Of a DNA stretch of 64,000 nucleotides, positions 61,075 to 64,000 are shown one piece after another. The stretch's first letter is position 1, and the number at the start of each line of letters is the position of its first letter. The position numbers and the translations under genes are program-made. The notes beneath the pieces were generated by a model. That model did not search any database. It was given only the letters and a program-made list of their open reading frames with translations, and was not told the origin of the DNA. Origin of the DNA: Otis tarda (taxonomy: Eukaryota; Chordata; Aves; Otidiformes; Otididae); contig CM048557.1 in the NCBI GenBank assembly GCA_026413225.1, forward strand, positions 70,050,987 through 70,114,986, written 5' to 3'.

Positions 61075-64000
61075 CCCTTTCTCTTGTAATGCAATTCTAG
61101 CTTTGCTGTGGACACTAACAGCTTTTGGGTTTAACTCTGACTTCTCTTTAATACCTTGTTGTAGGTTCCAGTAAGGCTTTGGTCAGATTTTCTTGCTTAA
61201 CACTATGAAAGCTGGTTTTGGGGTTTTTCCCCTCTTTCATTACAGTTAGGATTTGCTCAGTGTGCCAACTTTTCTTTATCATTCTCCTTCCCTATATGAC
61301 TTTTGCTGTATTTATAACCTAAAATATAACCTCTCAGGACAGGCTGAGAGAGTTGGGGCTGTTCAGCCTGGAGAAGAGGAGGCTCCGGGGAGACCTGATA
61401 GCGGTCTTCCAGTACCTCAAGGGGGCCTACAGGAAAGATGGGGAGAGGCTGTTCAGTAGGGCCTGTTGTGATAGGACAAGGGGTAATGGGTTTAAATTAG
61501 AAGGAGGTAGGTTTAGATTAGATATTAGGAAAAAATTTTTTACAATGAGAGTTGTAGAGCACTGGAACAGGTTGCCCAGAGAGGTGGTGGATGCCCCATC
61601 CCTGGAAGTGTTCAAGGCCAGGCTGGATGAGGCTCTGAGCAACCTGATCTAGTCAGGGATGTCCCTGCTCCTTGCAGGGGGGTTGGACTAGATGACCTTT
61701 GAAGGTCCCTTCCAACTCTAACCATTCTATGATTCTATGATTCTAAACAAAGTAAACATAAAGAGTTCACAACAGTAAATCTTATAATTTGTGAAGATTA
61801 TCACTTCAGTCATGTTAAGGTATGCTTGTTTCTAACCTGAACGCTTTTGAAAGAACAACATAACATTGTAGGAAGCTTTATATTTTCCATGTATCAGTGC
61901 AAATGAGCTGGTTTAAGTGCAGTATTGCTCCTATGCTTGTGAAGTCTGCAAAGCTGAATTTTTCCATATAATTGGGACAAAACTATCTTTCTTGGTCTTG
62001 TTTTGTTTTGTTTTTCCATAGATACAACACCAAATTACAATTCCATACGCAATGACTCCAGCAGAGTTTACACTCGTAGCGGCCGTCTGGTTAAACCACC
62101 ATTAAGTTTCTGGTGTGGGCAACGTGAGTTTGTTGATCAGAAACTAAACGTTACTATAGAAGAAGGTGGAATAGATTATTTGAGCATGGTAAGATCCCTT
62201 TGCAGATTGTTACTGAAGCGTATCCTAAATATAACGAATAAACCTGGCCAGGTTTCTAAGAGAGAGTAGAGCTCTTGTAAGTACCTGAAGAGGCAGGAAA
62301 TCTTGGAAACATTACAAAAACATTTTAAAACAAACAAAAAATATTCTCAATCAGATCATTGTTGTCTGTAAAATGGGGATAATAGGGAATTACTTCTGGA
62401 AAAAGAAGTGGTTTTCTGAAAGCCAAGTATATCGGACAGGAAGCGGCACCCAGGTACTGGTTTGGGTGGCAGAGGTTCCCAAGGAGAACGTTTTCTGTAG
62501 CGCTATAATGCCACAGCGCGTGATCACCCACGGGGTGCCAGCGCTGCGGGTAAGCTTTGGTGTTCGTCTGAGCGGGTCTCGGTTCTCCCCTTCTGCGCAG
62601 GGTTCCACGCTCAGCAGTATTTCCTCAGCTCTTGTATCCTCGCCTGCCCAGGTCACCCCAGTTTTGATTGAGGTGTGCTGTGCTTACTTATTGCGACGCT
62701 TTAAGCAACTTTTGATAATATTCTGATAACAAATGAAGGACAGCAGCGTTCTTTGTGGTAGCTGTGAGCGGTTTTTATCTAAGATTAGCTGATGTTATGG
62801 AACAGGGGGTTCACCGACGCTTGCCATCGGCTACAGCAGTGAAGATGTATGTCCAGTTAACACCAACTCAGGCAGTCCTAGGTCTTAAGACTTTAACTTG
62901 TGTTTAAAGATATTTAAATTTAAAGGGAGTCTGGCTCAGTAGCTGTTGTGCATGCATTTGTCTGAACACCTCTCTTCATCAAATAGTATTTAGTAGATAC
63001 TGGGCAATGTAGGTGACATCGAAATCTACCCCTCCTGTAAACATCTGGCTTTTTCAGAGCTGGCGTCTGTAGGCTTGATATGTAATCTCTTGCAGAAGTT
63101 TAGATTAAATTGTTTTATTTTGAAGATGTTTAGTAGTGAAAAATCCCAAAGAAAAACCAATTTAATCTCTAAGAAGAATAAAAGAAAGGAAGTCATGAAG
63201 GCAACAGAAGAAACAGCAAAAAGCCAAAGTAAAGGTAATTTTTTTTTTTTTTTTTTTTTTTAAACTAGAATCTGTGGGATTATGAGTTGGGTGCTGGCAC
63301 AGTACGGTGATGTCCTGTTACTGCAAAGAAGTTCTTTACATCTTTCAGTGGTCGCTTGCTTCTCCTGTGAAGAATTATGAGTAGTATTAATGCCTAGTTT
63401 CCTAGTTCTACAGCTTCAAATATAAACTACTTCTGTAAATGACACGTACAGCAAAGGAGGTGTGGCGATCTCGGGAAGCTTCACCAGGTGCTGGTTTTAC
63501 TCGGTCGTGTTTGGTAAAGTTATGGGCATCCCTTGACAGCGGAAATGAGTTTATAGTTGTCTGTCAGGCAAATCTTTGGAGCTGGGTTGCAGATAACCTG
63601 TGCTACGTGTCTCTTCAATGGGAACAGGGCAGGCAGGACAGAGCGGGACGAAACATTCCCTGGCGTCACCAGTTTCTCTCTTAAGTGACATTTTGTTGTG
63701 TTTTGGAGGGAAGCAGTCTTTAATTTGTATCCCAACGTGACCATTCAACAGAAGATCTTGTCCTGAACTCTAGTGTTCTGTTAAGGTGGGGAGAGGCTTC
63801 TGCGGAGCGTGGGGAGCTGCGTGCTGGAGGTGTGCTGCCAGGCTGCAGGCTGTCCCCACGGAGCGTGGGATGCGTCGCGTCCCGCAGCAGGCTAGTCTTT
63901 GCTGGGCTGAGAACAGTAATGATTCACATTACAATCTGCACTGTTATACTGACATCTTCTCTTTCAGGGACAAACAATGAAAAAGGAGGAAGTTCCAAAG
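53204..64000 (+). CDS. MIS18BP1: MIS18BP1 (KNL2/M18BP1), Mis18-binding protein 1, 5' part of the gene, exons 1-10
   Basis: This nuclear protein works with MIS18A/B to prime centromeres for HJURP-mediated deposition of CENP-A. I joined ten exons by splice sites and phase: 53204-53759, 55603-55734, 56597-57084, 57872-57948, 58478-58608, 59808-59898, 60249-60412, 62022-62188, 63126-63234 and 63968-64000 (open at the window end). That gives about 649 codons. In order, the protein has a conserved N-terminus ([19 protein letters not shown] at about 30-43), [12 protein letters not shown] (113-124) and [15 protein letters not shown] (209-223). Next come CLC...[11 protein letters not shown] (357-376), the SANTA domain (about 400-488) and a CENP-C-like motif (about 561-585), then a lysine-rich stretch. 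The SANT/Myb domain and C-terminus expected for the family lie beyond the window. The exon 3 donor is the only junction I am unsure of. No frameshift or premature stop breaks the joined frame. Confidence 0.95.
53760..55602 (+). other. MIS18BP1: MIS18BP1 intron 1
   Basis: Bounded by a GTCTGT donor and a TGTTATTTTCCAG acceptor. It holds a degraded CR1 reverse transcriptase fragment (about 54876-55320). The remainder shows nothing recognisable. Confidence 0.9.
54876..55320 (+). mobile_element. CR1 LINE fragment (ORF2 reverse transcriptase, N-terminal half) in intron 1
   Basis: The translation gives [38 protein letters not shown] and [14 protein letters not shown], which are the early RT blocks of CR1. 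Stops (for example TGA after GAGGTGGTT near 55030) and several indels disable it. It has no CR1 3' end, so it is an internal relic. It is in the same orientation as the gene. Confidence 0.9.
55603..55734 (+). CDS. MIS18BP1: MIS18BP1 exon 2
   Basis: The acceptor TTTTCCAG ends at 55602, and AA completes the split codon from exon 1 (G+AA, Glu 186). It encodes [15 protein letters not shown], a family-conserved block that resembles [12 protein letters not shown] in exon 1. The 3' end is a (CAGCGG)n-like run coding QRQRQR. Donor AAAAG/GTACTT; 132 bp, phase 1 in and out. Confidence 0.93.
55735..56596 (+). other. MIS18BP1: MIS18BP1 intron 2
   Basis: 862 bp with a TTTTTTTTAATGAGCAG acceptor. No repeat or other feature recognised. 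Confidence 0.9.
56597..57084 (+). CDS. MIS18BP1: MIS18BP1 exon 3 (3' boundary tentative)
   Basis: The acceptor GAGCAG ends at 56596; G+AT gives Asp 230, followed by [20 protein letters not shown]. It is a long, mostly disordered, acidic/polar segment. The conserved part is [20 protein letters not shown] at about 357-376, just before the SANTA domain. The next exon starts in phase 0, so this exon must end on a codon boundary. GAG/GTGGGA at 57085 is the best such donor I see. CAA/GTTACT at 57061 and GCT/GTAGGG at 57103 are weaker alternatives. The frame stays open to a stop at 57217-57219, so a retained form would end there. Confidence 0.8.
57085..57871 (+). other. MIS18BP1: MIS18BP1 intron 3
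   Basis: It ends with a long T-rich tract and TGTACAG. If the donor choice is right it is 787 bp. No repeat recognised. Confidence 0.7.
57872..57948 (+). CDS. MIS18BP1: MIS18BP1 exon 4 (SANTA domain start)
   Basis: 77 bp, entered in phase 0. It encodes [20 protein letters not shown] followed by VEGKRK. WRIKV and the VEGKR block open the SANTA domain. Only this frame is open; the other two have stops. Donor CGGAA/GTAAGG, phase 2. Confidence 0.93.
57949..58477 (+). other. MIS18BP1: MIS18BP1 intron 4
   Basis: 529 bp, GTAAGG donor and TTTTCTTAG acceptor. Nothing recognised inside. Confidence 0.9.
58478..58608 (+). CDS. MIS18BP1: MIS18BP1 exon 5 (SANTA domain middle)
   Basis: AA+A gives Lys, then [20 protein letters not shown] and [25 protein letters not shown] is the hallmark of the SANTA domain of MIS18BP1. 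Donor GAAG/GTAAGA, phase 1. Confidence 0.96.
58609..59807 (+). other. MIS18BP1: MIS18BP1 intron 5
   Basis: 1,199 bp ending CTTCCAAACAG. No repeat or gene recognised. Confidence 0.9.
59808..59898 (+). CDS. MIS18BP1: MIS18BP1 exon 6 (SANTA domain end)
   Basis: G+GT gives Gly, then [20 protein letters not shown] and VEEFLEERR. The GFP...F..GFP.W pattern closes the SANTA domain; here the second GFP is GFS. 91 bp, donor AGAAG/GTAATT, phase 2. Confidence 0.95.
59899..60248 (+). other. MIS18BP1: MIS18BP1 intron 6
   Basis: 350 bp, acceptor CAAACCCTTAG. Nothing recognised. Confidence 0.9.
60249..60412 (+). CDS. MIS18BP1: MIS18BP1 exon 7
   Basis: AG+G gives Arg, then an acidic stretch ([10 protein letters not shown]) and a polar linker ending [14 protein letters not shown]. 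It links the SANTA domain to the CENP-C-like motif. Donor GCTT/GTGAGT, phase 1, 164 bp. Confidence 0.92.
60413..62021 (+). other. MIS18BP1: MIS18BP1 intron 7
   Basis: 1,609 bp, with a T run of about 23 nt at 61,047-61,069 and a young sense-oriented CR1 at 61336-61745. Acceptor TTTTTCCATAG. Confidence 0.9.
61336..61745 (+). mobile_element. Young CR1 LINE 3' end inside MIS18BP1 intron 7
   Basis: It comprises the ORF2 C-terminus ([20 protein letters not shown] to the stop), the 3' UTR and ATTCTATGATTCTATGATTCTA. Against 15712-16120 I count five substitutions and one 1-bp indel in about 410 bp. The ORF2 end is open. The 5' truncation point falls at a short CTCTC-AGGAC junction. Confidence 0.97.
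62022..62188 (+). CDS. MIS18BP1: MIS18BP1 exon 8 (CENP-C-like motif)
   Basis: T+AT gives Tyr, then [16 protein letters not shown] and [18 protein letters not shown]. The R-S-x-R...P...FW.G.R pattern is a CENP-C motif, which in CENP-C binds the CENP-A tail and the H2A/H2B acidic patch. Such a motif is known in chicken KNL2 and Xenopus M18BP1 and absent from eutherian orthologues. Key residues here are Arg565, Arg568, Pro572, Trp577 and Arg581 by my numbering. Donor CATG/GTAAGA, phase 0. Confidence 0.95.
62189..63125 (+). other. MIS18BP1: MIS18BP1 intron 8
   Basis: 937 bp, acceptor TTTTATTTTGAAG. No repeat recognised. Confidence 0.88.
63126..63234 (+). CDS. MIS18BP1: MIS18BP1 exon 9
   Basis: Begins [20 protein letters not shown] in phase 0 and is lysine-rich, possibly a nuclear localisation region. 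A nearby AG at 63132-63133 would put TAG first and is excluded. Donor AAAG/GTAATT, phase 1, 109 bp. Confidence 0.88.
63235..63967 (+). other. MIS18BP1: MIS18BP1 intron 9
   Basis: 733 bp, beginning with GTAA and a T run of about 23 nt. Acceptor CTTCTCTTTCAG. No other feature recognised. Confidence 0.88.
63968..64000 (+). CDS. MIS18BP1: MIS18BP1 exon 10 (partial, runs off the window)
   Basis: G+GG gives Gly, then [10 protein letters not shown]; the frame is open to the window edge. The exon end is not visible. Confidence 0.85.

Overview
This window looks like a bird chromosome. The evidence is many truncated CR1 LINE copies with the usual ATTCTATGA-type 3' tails, two fragments resembling a common avian LTR, compact introns, and one gene recognised with confidence. 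That gene is MIS18BP1 (also called KNL2 or M18BP1), which loads CENP-A at centromeres. The species cannot be fixed from the sequence.

Positions 1 to about 52,690 are intergenic. I found no exon, tRNA, rRNA or CRISPR array I can support there. Open frames of up to 341 codons exist in GC-rich stretches, but they look like chance frames. What can be recognised is a CR1 cluster at 0.3-9.5 kb (both orientations), a near-perfect 40-position hairpin at 8,612-8,725, and a CR1 with a long RT/3' segment at 15.2-16.1 kb followed by another copy. There are further CR1 pieces at 27-30 kb and 48 kb, a 31-bp x 3.2 minisatellite at 32.3 kb, and a 284-nt pure-purine tract at 45.1 kb. Several AT-rich islands inside GC-rich sequence could be regulatory. 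A long gene-poor flank fits my recollection that MIS18BP1 borders a large desert in other vertebrates, but this window alone cannot prove synteny.

From about 52,690 to 53,760 there is a CpG island with a CCAAT box. It holds the start codon of MIS18BP1 (53,204, + strand). I could thread ten exons by splice phase: 53204-53759, 55603-55734, 56597-about 57084, 57872-57948, 58478-58608, 59808-59898, 60249-60412, 62022-62188, 63126-63234 and 63968 onward past the window end. Together they give about 649 codons: the conserved N-terminus, the SANTA domain (exons 4-6) and a CENP-C-like nucleosome-binding motif (exon 8). The SANT/Myb domain and C-terminus lie outside. Introns 1 and 7 each carry a CR1 piece in sense orientation. 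The intron 7 copy is about 98.5% identical to the one at 15.7-16.1 kb.

The observations most worth following are the hairpin at 8.6 kb, the CENP-C-like motif that eutherian orthologues lack, the near-identical CR1 pair, the purine tract, and the 21-bp duplication exactly at the 5' end of a CR1 insertion.
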